A stretch of DNA of 64,000 nt, from the NCBI RefSeq assembly GCF_014489615.1, contig NZ_CP060825.1:5564001-5628000 (forward strand), read 5' to 3'. Below, piece after piece: positions 17,465 through 26,020 of the stretch. Every line of letters starts with the position of its first letter. Within the stretch, counting starts at the first letter, position 1. The translations under genes and the position numbers were made by a program. The notes below the pieces were generated by a model. The model was not told the DNA's origin, ran no database searches, and was given only the letters and a program-made list of their open reading frames with translations. This DNA comes from Streptomyces genisteinicus. GTDB taxonomy: Bacteria; Actinomycetota; Actinomycetes; Streptomycetales; Streptomycetaceae.

Positions 17465-19513
17465 GTGTCCAAACTGACCGACCTGCCCAAACGGATTCTG
17501 ATCGGCCGGGCGCTGCGCAGCGACAGGCTCGGGGAGACCCTCCTCCCGAAGCGCATCGCGCTCCCCGTCTTCGCCTCCGACCCGCTCTCCTCCGTGGCGT
17601 ACGCACCGGGCGAAGTACTGCTGGTCCTGTCCATCGCAGGTCTGTCGGCCTACCACTTCAGCCCCTGGATCGCCGCCGCGGTCGTCGTGCTGATGTTCAC
17701 CGTCGTCGCCTCGTACCGCCAGAACGTCCACGCCTACCCCAGCGGCGGCGGCGACTACGAGGTCGCCACCACCAACCTCGGCCCCAAGGCCGGACTCACC
17801 GTCGCCAGCGCCCTGCTCGTCGACTACGTGCTGACCGTCGCCGTGTCGATCTCCTCCGGTGTGGAGAACCTCGGCTCGGCCGTGCCGTTCGTGGTCGAGC
17901 ACAAGGTGTTCAGCGCCATCGTGATAATCGTGCTCCTGACGCTGATGAACCTGCGCGGCGTCAAGGAATCCGGCAAGCTCTTCGCCATCCCCACGTACGT
18001 CTTCGTCTTCGGCGTCTTCACCATGATCATCTGGGGCGCGTACCAGGGCCTCGTCCTCGACGAGACCATGCGCGCCCCGACCGCCGACTACGAGATCAAG
18101 CCGGAACACGGCGGCCTCGCCGGCTTCGCGCTCTTCTTCCTGCTGCTGCGCGCCTTCTCCTCCGGATGCGCCGCGCTCACCGGCGTCGAGGCCATCAGCA
18201 ACGGCGTCCCCGCCTTCCGCAAGCCCAAGAGCCGCAACGCCGCCACCACCCTGCTGCTGATGGGCACCCTCGCCGTCACCATGTTCTGCGGCATCATCGG
18301 CCTCGCCATGGCCACCGACGTCAAGATGGCCGAGAACCCGGCGAAGGACCTCATCGACAACGGTGTGCCGGTGGGCTCCGGCTACGTCCAGCACCCGGTG
18401 ATCTCCCAGGTCGCGGCAGCCGTCTTCGGCGACGGCACCTTCTTCTTCGTGCTGCTCGCCGCCGCCACCGCGCTGGTGCTGTTCCTCGCCGCGAACACCG
18501 CCTACAACGGCTTCCCGCTGCTCGGCTCGATCCTGGCCCAGGACCGCTACCTGCCGCGCCAGCTCCACACCCGCGGCGACCGGCTCGCCTTCTCCAACGG
18601 CATCGTGCTCCTGTCCGGAGCCGCCATCCTGCTGGTGTGGGCCTACGGAGCCGACTCCACCAAGCTCATCCAGCTCTACATCGTCGGCGTCTTCGTCTCC
18701 TTCACCCTCAGCCAGACCGGCATGGTCCGGCACTGGAACCGGCACCTGCGCACCGAACGCGACAAGGCCAGGCGCCGCCACATGATCCGCTCCCGCGCGA
18801 TCAACACCTTCGGCGCCTTCTTCACCGGCCTGGTGCTGGTGGTCGTCCTCGCGACCAAGTTCACCCACGGCGCCTGGGTCGCCCTGCTCGGCATGGTCGT
18901 CTTCTTCGGCACCATGACCGCGATCCGCCGCCACTACGACCGGGTCGCCGAGGAGATCGCCGCCCCGGACGAACCCAGCGACGACACCGTGCGCCCCTCC
19001 CGGGTCCACTCGATCGTCCTCGTCTCCAAGGTCCACCGGCCCACCCTGCGCGCCCTGTCGTACGCCCAGCTGATGCGCTCCGACAAGCTGGAGGCCGTCA
19101 GCATCAACGTCGACCCGGCGGAGACCAAGGCGCTGCGCGACGAATGGGAGCGGCGCGGGATCAACGTCCCGCTGAAGATCCTCGACTCGCCCTACCGCGA
19201 GATCACCCGGCCGATCATCGACTACGTGAAGGGCCTGCGCCGCGAGAGCCCCCGCGACGCGGTCAGCGTGATCATCCCCGAGTACGTCGTCGGCCACTGG
19301 TACGAGCACCTCCTCCACAACCAGAGCGCGCTGCGCCTCAAGGGCCGCCTGCTGTTCACCGCGGGTGTGATGGTGACCTCGGTGCCCTACCAGCTCGAAT
19401 CCTCCGAGGCCGCCAGGAAGCGGGCCCGCAAGCGCGCCGAGTGGAACGCGCCCGGGGCGGTGCGGCGGGGACCCGTCGACCGCAAGCACAAGGAGCACAG
19501 CGGCAAGGGCTGA
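17465..19513 (+). CDS. kimA: KimA-like APC/KUP potassium permease
   Basis: 682 residues with about 12 membrane helices, then a cytoplasmic C-terminal domain (about 480-650). The segments FASDPLSSVAYAPGEVL, SYRQNVHAYPSGGGDYEV, LLVDYVLTVAVSISSG, SSGCAALTGVEAISNG and VSFTLSQTGM, together with the late GHWYEHLLHNQSALRLK, align by eye with Bacillus subtilis KimA (YdaO), a high-affinity K+/H+ symporter controlled by cyclic di-AMP. It is usually annotated as an amino-acid permease; the potassium neighbours favour the KimA reading. GTG start at 17465; the upstream in-frame extension lies in the promoter region. Confidence 0.88.
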   Translation: MSKLTDLPKRILIGRALRSDRLGETLLPKRIALPVFASDPLSSVAYAPGEVLLVLSIAGLSAYHFSPWIAAAVVVLMFTVVASYRQNVHAYPSGGGDYEVATTNLGPKAGLTVASALLVDYVLTVAVSISSGVENLGSAVPFVVEHKVFSAIVIIVLLTLMNLRGVKESGKLFAIPTYVFVFGVFTMIIWGAYQGLVLDETMRAPTADYEIKPEHGGLAGFALFFLLLRAFSSGCAALTGVEAISNGVPAFRKPKSRNAATTLLLMGTLAVTMFCGIIGLAMATDVKMAENPAKDLIDNGVPVGSGYVQHPVISQVAAAVFGDGTFFFVLLAAATALVLFLAANTAYNGFPLLGSILAQDRYLPRQLHTRGDRLAFSNGIVLLSGAAILLVWAYGADSTKLIQLYIVGVFVSFTLSQTGMVRHWNRHLRTERDKARRRHMIRSRAINTFGAFFTGLVLVVVLATKFTHGAWVALLGMVVFFGTMTAIRRHYDRVAEEIAAPDEPSDDTVRPSRVHSIVLVSKVHRPTLRALSYAQLMRSDKLEAVSINVDPAETKALRDEWERRGINVPLKILDSPYREITRPIIDYVKGLRRESPRDAVSVIIPEYVVGHWYEHLLHNQSALRLKGRLLFTAGVMVTSVPYQLESSEAARKRARKRAEWNAPGAVRRGPVDRKHKEHSGKG

Positions 19514-19699
19514 CGCGGGGGCCGGCCGCGTCGCGGTGCGCGTGACCGCTCCGCCCCGGTCCTGCCCGGTGCGCCCCGGCCCCGCCCGGTCGGAAGCACG
19601 CCGGGGCGGACGTAGACTGGTGGGTCGTTGTCCGCGCGGGGGTCGTCCCCACGACCCGCACCGCCCGCGGCCGCCCCCGATCACTGGAGTCACCCCCTC

Positions 19700-21034
19700 A
19701 TGCAGAACGCACCCGAGACGTCGCCGTCGCTGGTCGGGGAGGAGTACGAGGTCGAGGTCGGGCCCGTCGCGCACGGCGGTCACTGCATCGCCCGCACCGA
19801 CGAGGGCCGCGTCCTGTTCGTCCGGCACACGCTGCCCGGCGAGAAGGTCGTCGCCCGCGTCACCGAGGGCGACGAGGGCTCCCGCTTCCTGCGCGCCGAC
19901 GCCGTCACGATCATCGAGGCGTCCAAGGACCGGGTGGAGGCCCCCTGCCCGTTCTCCGGTCCGGGCCGGTGCGGCGGCTGCGACTGGCAGCACGCCAAGC
20001 CCGGCGCCCAGCGCCGCTTCAAGGGCGAGGTCATCGCCGAACAGCTCCAGCGGCTCGCCGGCCTCACCCCCGAGGATGCCGGCTGGGACGGCACCGTCAT
20101 GCCGGCCGAGGGCGACAAGCTGCCGGCCGGCCAGGTCCCGCAGTGGCGCACCCGCGTCCAGTACGCGATCGACGAGGCCGGCCACGTCGGCCTGCGCCGC
20201 CACCGCTCCCACGAGGTCGAGCCGATCGAGCACTGCATGATCGCCGCGGAGGGCGTCAGCGAGCTCGGCATCGAGGAACGCCTCTGGGAGGGCATGGAGA
20301 CCGTCGAGGCCATCGCCGCCTCCGGCTCCGGCGACCGCCAGGTCATCCTGACCCCGCGCCCCGGCGCCAGGCTCCCGCTCGTCGAACTCGACAAGCCCGT
20401 CTCCGTGCTCCGCGTCGACGAGAGGGACGGCGGCGTCCACCGCGTCCACGGCCGCGCCTTCGTCCGCGAACGCGCCGACGAGCGCACCCACCGGGTCGGC
20501 AACGGCGGCTTCTGGCAGGTCCATCCGCAGGCCGCCGACACCCTGATGCGCGCCGTGATGCAGGGCCTGCTGCCCCGCAAGGGCGACATGGCCCTCGACC
20601 TCTACTGCGGCGTCGGCCTCTTCGCGGGCGCCCTCGCCGACCGCGTCGGCGACAAGGGCGCGGTGCTCGGCATCGAGACGAGCAAGCGCGCGGTGGAGGA
20701 CGCCCGCCACAACCTCCAGCACTTCGACCGCGTCCGCATCGAGCACGGCAAGGTGGAGGCGGTCCTGCCGCGCACCGGCATCGACGGCGTCGACCTCATC
20801 GTCCTCGACCCGCCCCGCGCGGGCGCCGGCAAGCAGACCGTCCGCCACCTCGCGGGGCTGGGCGCCCGCCGCATCGCCTACGTCGCCTGCGACCCGGCGG
20901 CGCTGGCGCGCGACATCGCCTACTTCGCGGAGTCGGGCTACAAGCCGCGCACACTGCGGGCGTTCGACCTGTTCCCGATGACGCACCATGTCGAGTGCGT
21001 GGCGATCCTTGAGCCCATCGAAAAAGGCCGCTGA
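19700..21034 (+). CDS. TRAM-domain class I RNA methyltransferase (RumA/TrmA family)
   Basis: 444 residues. TRAM domain (about 10-75), [4Fe-4S]-type cysteines C83, C91, C94 and C179, and a SAM domain with LDLYCGVGLFAG. The catalytic motif VACDPAALARD has C397, and the C-terminal THHVE has E432 as the likely general base. It methylates U at C5 in rRNA or tRNA; which site is unknown. The last 19 codons belong to an inserted island: the presumed native 3' end now lies 8.1 kb downstream (29082-29145). The island-supplied end (EPIEKGR) restores the THHVE motif, so the enzyme should still work. Confidence 0.93.
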   Translation: MQNAPETSPSLVGEEYEVEVGPVAHGGHCIARTDEGRVLFVRHTLPGEKVVARVTEGDEGSRFLRADAVTIIEASKDRVEAPCPFSGPGRCGGCDWQHAKPGAQRRFKGEVIAEQLQRLAGLTPEDAGWDGTVMPAEGDKLPAGQVPQWRTRVQYAIDEAGHVGLRRHRSHEVEPIEHCMIAAEGVSELGIEERLWEGMETVEAIAASGSGDRQVILTPRPGARLPLVELDKPVSVLRVDERDGGVHRVHGRAFVRERADERTHRVGNGGFWQVHPQAADTLMRAVMQGLLPRKGDMALDLYCGVGLFAGALADRVGDKGAVLGIETSKRAVEDARHNLQHFDRVRIEHGKVEAVLPRTGIDGVDLIVLDPPRAGAGKQTVRHLAGLGARRIAYVACDPAALARDIAYFAESGYKPRTLRAFDLFPMTHHVECVAILEPIEKGR

Positions 21035-21039
21035 CCTGC
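20976..21039. other. Left attachment-site-like repeat of the island (attL)
   Basis: 64 bases covering the last 19 codons, stop and five following bases of the methyltransferase gene. They match 29082-29145 without gaps at 52 of 64 positions, mostly third-codon differences. The longest identical stretch, CGATGACGCACCA (20976-20988), is the likely crossover core. Confidence 0.75.
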
Positions 21040-21052
21040 CATTTTAGCGAGT

Positions 21053-21843
21053 GTGCGCTACCGCTGGCTCGACAAGCCGGTGGGCCACGCCGTCCTCACC
21101 CAGGCCTATCGCGCGAACGCGCTCTTCGACGCCCACCGCGAGGACCCGGAGTTCGGCTACCGCTTCCTGGCCGACGAGGCAGGCGATGCCGGGGCCGCGA
21201 TGGCGGACCGGACCGCGTGGCGGATCTGCCGGGACAACCGCTGGTGGAGCGTGTTCGGCGAGAAGCGCAGCCGGGGCAAGAAGGCCGGCCCGCCGGTGCA
21301 CGACGATCTCGTGAGCCGCAACTTCACCGCGAGCGGTCCGAACCGGTTGTGGCTCGCCGACATCACCGAGCACGCCACGGGTGAGGGGAAGCTGTACCTC
21401 TGCGCGATCAAGGATGTCTTCGACAACAGGATTGTGGGCTACTCCATCGACACGTGGATGAAGTCACGCCTTGCCGTGACCGCGCTGGAAAACGCCGTGG
21501 CCCGGCGTGAAGACGTCGACGGCTGCATCCTGCACACCGATCGCGGATCGCAATTTCGATCAAGGAAGTTCGTCCAGGCCCTCGACCGGCACTGGATGGC
21601 CGGATCGATAGGGGGAGGGTCGGGGCGGCCGGCGACAACGCGGCCATGGAGTCCTTCTTCAGCCTGCTGCAGAAGAACGTCCTCGACCGCCGCAGCTGGA
21701 CCACTCGCGAGGAATTACGGATCGCGATCGTGACCTGGATCGAGCGGACCTACCACCGACGCCGCCGACAAGCCACACTCGGCCGGCTGACCCCCATCGA
21801 GTACGAGACCGTCGTGACCACACCGGCCCTCCAGGCCGCGTGA
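21053..21843 (+). pseudogene. IS3-family transposase OrfB, frameshifted and truncated
   Basis: Reads as a DDE transposase of the IS3 group: WLADITEH and HTDRGSQFRS carry the two Asp, and the Glu lies in AMESFFS. The frame breaks in a G-rich run near 21610-21625, so the first part (to about residue 190) and the end (21646-21843, ESFFSLLQKN...RLTPIEYE) are in different frames. No orfA or left inverted repeat remains; the sequence starts only 18 bases after the methyltransferase stop. It is a dead IS remnant at the island's left edge. Confidence 0.88.
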
Positions 21844-21967
21844 CTTCAACCTGTCACCCGCTCCTGCACCAGACCCTACGCAGCACGGCACGGTCACGCT
21901 CATCAAGCACGAGGCGGTGCTCGCTGTGCTCATTAACCTCGCGGGCAGCGGCTTTCACCGAAAGAGC

Positions 21968-21997
21968 TTGGCCGCCCTGGTTCCCGGCGTCTAGCTT
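21968..21997 (+). promoter_or_regulatory. Candidate leaderless promoter of the HEPN-like gene
   Basis: TTGGCC (21968-21973), 18-base spacer, TAGCTT (21992-21997), then 6 bases to the ATG at 22004. No Shine-Dalgarno sequence precedes the ATG, so transcription probably starts at or next to the start codon. Confidence 0.5.
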
Positions 21998-22003
21998 GGC
22001 ACC

Positions 22004-23263
22004 ATGATCACCCGCTATTGCCTCAAGTGCCCGGGATGTGCGGAGGCGTTCGACGCCCGGCTCGGTGTGGAGCCGACCCGCGGAACGCGCTTCTACCTGC
22101 CGTGCCCGCACTGCGGACTATCGATCCGGGGCTCGATGTCGGGCACTGAGCTCGAAAACCACCGTATCGCCATCGAGTGCGAGGTGCTGAGCGACTCCGC
22201 GCCAGAGTCGCCTGACGGACGCGTCGTGACCATCAATCCGTTCGTGCCGTCGCGCTACGACGCCGACACGTTCACGCCGATGGGGTCTTTCCCGACGATG
22301 ACGCTCCTCCAGGCCCTCGGCGACCACGCCTTCGCGGAGTTCCAGTCCGAACGGCATTCGGCGCTCGAAGCAGGCCGCGATCAATGGCCCACGGTCCGCA
22401 TGTTGTTCCAGTACTACCTCCAGGGCAACACTGCGATGTTCGTTCGCATCGCGCAGCAGCAGCTCGGACTCGCATGGGAACCGAGCACGAGCCATGAGCG
22501 GACGACCGTCGCTTACCAGGCTATGGGCGCAGTGACGACGGTCATCACAGGGACCACGGGGACCACCAGCGCCAACGTGATCGGCCGCTTCTCGCGCAAG
22601 CACTTCGCAGCGATGAAACGACACAAGGATCACCTCGCGACCTTCCGGCGTCGAGGACAGTCCTCGGCGGCTCTGGAACGAGATGTCTTCACCGAGCTCA
22701 ACCGTTTCGTAGAACATCACGAGTCCTGGGAGATGGGGCTCCTGGGGAGGTTCTTCGGCCCGGGCGGCAATAATGCCTTCGACGACCTTGTCCTCTACCG
22801 CGACGAGTTCTCGATGGTGAGGGACCTTTACCAGCACGGATTCGAGCTCGCCTGCAAGTGCCTGTGGCCGCTTGTTGCAGCACAGAACACGGTGAAGCGC
22901 GGAAGCCCGGACGACTTCGGAGCCGCCCACCCCGACCGCGTACCCGAGAACAAGCGCCCCAGAAACCTCGACAAGTTCGACAAGTTGCCGAATGCCTTCA
23001 AGATCGCATATGTGGCACAGGTGCCGGGTTGGGAGCCATTCGAGAGCTTGCTCAACAACCGTCGCCGGAACACGATCGGGCACGCGACAGCACATCACGA
23101 CCTTCAGACAGGCCGCGTCGTCAGCGATGAGAGCCCCTCCGGGATGACGTATCTCGAGTTCCTCGGCGAGGTCCTTGGTGTCTTCGAAGCGCTCTCGACC
23201 CTTGCCCAGGTGCTCAGGGCCAGTCGTGTTGCCTCCTCGCCGGACTTCGGCCCTTTCGAATGA
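22004..23263 (+). CDS. Zinc-ribbon protein with a C-terminal HEPN-like RNase motif
   Basis: 419 residues. An N-terminal zinc ribbon (C9-x2-C12 ... C34-x2-C37, with C6 nearby) is followed by a mostly helical body. Near the C-terminus, in the loop between helices, is RNTIGH: R355, N356, H360, i.e. the R-N-x3-H form of the HEPN active site, with a final helix YLEFLGEVLGVFEALSTLAQVL. HEPN proteins with this motif are typically RNases in abortive-infection, toxin-antitoxin and CRISPR systems. I do not recognise the named family. Less GC3-biased than the core genes. The activity is inferred from the motif and topology only. Confidence 0.65.
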   Translation: MITRYCLKCPGCAEAFDARLGVEPTRGTRFYLPCPHCGLSIRGSMSGTELENHRIAIECEVLSDSAPESPDGRVVTINPFVPSRYDADTFTPMGSFPTMTLLQALGDHAFAEFQSERHSALEAGRDQWPTVRMLFQYYLQGNTAMFVRIAQQQLGLAWEPSTSHERTTVAYQAMGAVTTVITGTTGTTSANVIGRFSRKHFAAMKRHKDHLATFRRRGQSSAALERDVFTELNRFVEHHESWEMGLLGRFFGPGGNNAFDDLVLYRDEFSMVRDLYQHGFELACKCLWPLVAAQNTVKRGSPDDFGAAHPDRVPENKRPRNLDKFDKLPNAFKIAYVAQVPGWEPFESLLNNRRRNTIGHATAHHDLQTGRVVSDESPSGMTYLEFLGEVLGVFEALSTLAQVLRASRVASSPDFGPFE

Positions 23264-23590
23264 CGACACCGAGATACACGGGCCCGTGCCACAGATGGCC
23301 GGGCACCGTCTCACTACCCTCCCTGGATGTGTACCGGGCAGGGGCGTTGCGGCGTGGGCATCCTGGTAGCGGCGTCAGGGAGTGGCAACACGTCGGAACT
23401 GTCTGCAGAACCGCAGGATTCCGGGGTGACGAGCTGCGCGGGCACGCCGATGCCGGCAGGATCTCGGCCAGCCAGCGAGCCGGTTCCTCCCCTGGGCGCA
23501 ACGGGCGGGCCCCGAGACGCTCGAGGCGGCGGACGACCCCGCTGCTGCCCGCCTCCCGGCCGTTGATCTTGGCCGTCGACCCACCGCGAA

Positions 23591-24026
23591 GACACCGACG
23601 CGCAGGCCCTGGTAGTCAGCGCGTCATTGCGCGCATATATCGCCGCATTACCGGCTCGCGGTCTATCTGCAGGCAGGTACTGGCCAGCGTCCAAGCGAGG
23701 CCCTCGCCTTCTCCACCGAATGTCGACGGTCCGGATTCGTCAGGATCCGTTGGCAGGTCAGCGCCATGGCCCACCGTGCGGACTGCCGCACGGTCTTCGT
23801 GCCGCTTAAGAATCGGACGGAGGGTGAATATCGCGACGTCCTGACTGCCCTCTTTGTTGATCAGGAGATGGAGGCTCATCTGTCGATATGAAAGCCGGTG
23901 CCCGTGATCTTCATCGGGCAGAGGGGCAAGCAGCGCAGGCTTGAAGCCTTCTTCTCCCCGCGTTCCCACGGCAAGAGCACGACGCCCACCGCGTCCACCT
24001 ACGGCTACCACTTCAAGAAAGCGTGC
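23591..24026 (+). pseudogene. Tyrosine recombinase (integrase) remnant
   Basis: Three frames must be joined: DTDAQALVVSASLRAYIAALP (starting at 23591) runs into HYRLAVYLQAGTGQRPSEALAFS (from about 23660). QRPSEAL matches the catalytic Arg I region of phage/ICE integrases, and RTVFVPLKNRTEGEYRDV follows, to a TGA at 23889-23891. In another frame TASTYGYHFKKA continues to about 24025, just where integrases approach the HxxR box. The HxxR and Tyr region is missing. The rest of 23264-24038 shows no gene. This is probably the enzyme that once inserted the island. Confidence 0.7.
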
Positions 24027-24038
24027 CAGTGCCCACGT

Positions 24039-25280
24039 TCACTCGTCGGGGGACTCCGTTGCCAGCGGGATGCCGCACCGCCAGCAGCCGTTCGCGTGGT
24101 CGTCCCCGCAGACGTAGCCGATGCCACCATCCACGCACCATTCGGCGGCCTCCTCGGACAGCAGGTCGGGCCCGGCATGGAGCAGCCGACGGAGTTCCGT
24201 GGTGTCCGCGATGTCGGCTGGGCGGTTGGTGAACCACTCGTCGAACCAAAGCTTGTCTCGGTGCACGTTCCAGCGCGCATTCTCCCGGTCGTCGACAGCC
24301 GTAGTGAACCGATCGACGACGCGCCCCCAACTCGGTGTTCCAAACCAGCCGTTGTCGGACGCGCAGAAGAATGCGATCAGGGTTCGCAGGCCGAACGTCT
24401 TCTCGCGAAGGCAGTACGCCCGCCCCCAAGCGATCGCGTCCTGTGCCATCTCCGCGAGTTCTTCGCGCGGATCAGCCTCGTGCGCCGGATCGTCAGGATT
24501 GTGGCAGGCCAGCCCGAGCTCGAGAACAGACTGCCCGGTCGGTAGAACCCGGGACGGGTTGATGATCGTGAGACCGAGACCGATCCAGTCGACATGGTCG
24601 AACGACAGCAGCGAGCGCACGAGTCGGGTGGTTGCCGTGTTGATCCGCATCATTGTGCCGTCGTGTAGCGGACTCTTCCCGGCATGCCAGTTCTCGATGG
24701 GTGTGTTGCGCCACACCGCGAGCGTGATGCGGGTGGCAGCGAGCCACAGCAGCGCGTCGTCGTCGAGATGCCCGAACCGCTTGGCGCACTCCTGGGCGCC
24801 GTAGGGAATCAACTCTTCCGGTTTCGGCCACCTGTGGCTGTCGGGCCCTTCAGGCGCGTGCTCGTAGTCGTCGGCGTACTCGTCGAGGATCGCGATCAAC
24901 TCGGCAGCGCTGTAAGCCTCGCTGTACTCGGAGCTGTCCGGCTCCTCGACGGTGTACATGTCGTGGTCCCAGGAGACGTACACGTCGCGCCAGAGCACTA
25001 CGGCATCGCACTCGCCGGCGTTGTCCGTCACAACCGGCCTGATGGTGATCGGGGCAGTACGCCCATCGGTTCGCTCGCCGTCCTTCTCGGCGGCCCATGC
25101 GGTGATGACCCTGAGCGGCTTCGGAAGGAGAGGACCGACCTCGGTGATGCTGAACGGCTCGTCGTCGTCATCGGTGTCGAACCGGCTGTTGACGAACGCG
25201 ACTGCCTCGGAGGGCGTGCTGACGAGGGACTGGCTACCACTCTCGTTGTCAACCACTCGCCACAACGGGCTGTTCTTCAA
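24039..25280 (-). CDS. Hypothetical island protein, 413 aa
   Basis: I do not recognise this protein. It is acidic, without membrane segments. An N-terminal mixed domain (to about 190, with the very acidic FDTDDDDEPF and EPDSSEYSEAYSAAEL) precedes a helical C-terminal domain (NTPIENWHAGKSPLHDGTM, WFGTPSWGRVVDRFTTAV). The protein ends in a cysteine-rich tail (C-x7-C-x7-C-x2-C, ending CWRCGIPL) that may bind zinc. A TTG start at 25280 has GGAGAG 4 bases upstream; the frame stays open to 25586, but that would overlap the divergent gene. Moderate GC3 bias, as in the other island genes. Confidence 0.6.
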   Translation of the reverse strand: MKNSPLWRVVDNESGSQSLVSTPSEAVAFVNSRFDTDDDDEPFSITEVGPLLPKPLRVITAWAAEKDGERTDGRTAPITIRPVVTDNAGECDAVVLWRDVYVSWDHDMYTVEEPDSSEYSEAYSAAELIAILDEYADDYEHAPEGPDSHRWPKPEELIPYGAQECAKRFGHLDDDALLWLAATRITLAVWRNTPIENWHAGKSPLHDGTMMRINTATTRLVRSLLSFDHVDWIGLGLTIINPSRVLPTGQSVLELGLACHNPDDPAHEADPREELAEMAQDAIAWGRAYCLREKTFGLRTLIAFFCASDNGWFGTPSWGRVVDRFTTAVDDRENARWNVHRDKLWFDEWFTNRPADIADTTELRRLLHAGPDLLSEEAAEWCVDGGIGYVCGDDHANGCWRCGIPLATESPDE

Positions 25281-25480
25281 GATGCTCTCCGATCGCGGTG
25301 AGCGCACCCGGGGCGGGTGCGATGTGCCGGGTCGCTCGGCACTGACTCCGATTATGGGCTGATCAACCGATCCGTAGTCCCGGAGGCGCTTGTCAGCGAC
25401 AACGTTCGGTACGTTCTGCGCGTAACCTGCTTTTCGCGCCCGCGGCGATAGAGCAGAGTCCCACAGCGGAGGAGGTGAAG

Positions 25481-25816
25481 ATGGCGCTGAACAGGAAGGG
25501 TTCCCGGCGCGTAACCGTTGACGGGATCGAGTACCGCTGGCGGATCCGCAGGAAGCCCTCCTACATGCAGGGCCTCTGCTGGACACCGCTGACCTATGCG
25601 GTTGAAGCGGCCAGCGGCAACCAGCCGGGCACGACCTTGATCGTCAACAGCGGTCAGGCCCATCCCAGCAACTGGGTGGGCGTCGAGACGGAGCCCATTC
25701 GTCCGGCTCACGTTGCTGCCAGCATTCGAGAGGCACGAGATCAAGGCTGGGATCCAACCCGGGTCGGTTCTCCTTTCCAGCTCGACCGATCGGCAGGATT
25801 CATCGCCCAGTCATGA
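25481..25816 (+). CDS. Small hypothetical protein, 111 aa
   Basis: Basic N-terminal half (MALNRKGSRRVTVDGIEYRWRIRRKPSY) and a C-terminal helix HVAASIREARDQGWDP. The pattern (a beta-rich domain with a DGxxYRWRxRR motif, then PxxVAxxIxxAxxxGW) recurs, as I recall, in small actinobacterial proteins of unknown function. A strong GGAGGAGG site fixes the ATG at 25481. Divergent from the 413-aa gene; 201 bases separate the starts. No function can be assigned. Confidence 0.65.
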   Translation: MALNRKGSRRVTVDGIEYRWRIRRKPSYMQGLCWTPLTYAVEAASGNQPGTTLIVNSGQAHPSNWVGVETEPIRPAHVAASIREARDQGWDPTRVGSPFQLDRSAGFIAQS

Positions 25817-25862
25817 GACAGAGCGGAGTAGGGCGGCGCATCTGGCCCGGCACCATGGCCTG

Positions 25863-25937
25863 GTGACCAGATGGATGCGCTGCTACTGGGACGAGGAAGA
25901 CATCTGGTCTCCTCCGACGAGGGAGCGTCCTGCATGA
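25863..25937 (+). pseudogene. Fragment resembling a small Streptomyces protein
   Basis: A 24-codon reading frame, VTRWMRCYWDEEDIWSPP..., looks like the start of a small Streptomyces protein family that opens with MRCYWDEED and normally continues for about 80 residues. Here it stops early; an adjacent frame (LHELAAEAAFAAH) may be its decayed end. The remainder of 25817-26020 shows nothing else. Confidence 0.3.
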
Positions 25938-26020
25938 GCTGGCCGCGGAGGCTGCCTTCGCTGCCCATGGCAACAACACTGGCTGAAACCGACACCCAAG
26001 GGGAGGGCCACATTGGCTGA

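Noticed and set aside
17030..20989. 1319-codon open frame on the minus strand across the KimA-like and methyltransferase genes
   Set aside because: It is the antisense shadow of two clearly coding genes; its product is Asp/Gly/His/Gln-rich with no domain.
23314..24011. Minus-strand open frames over the integrase region
   Set aside because: The plus strand reconstructs an integrase across frames, so these are shadows of a decayed gene.
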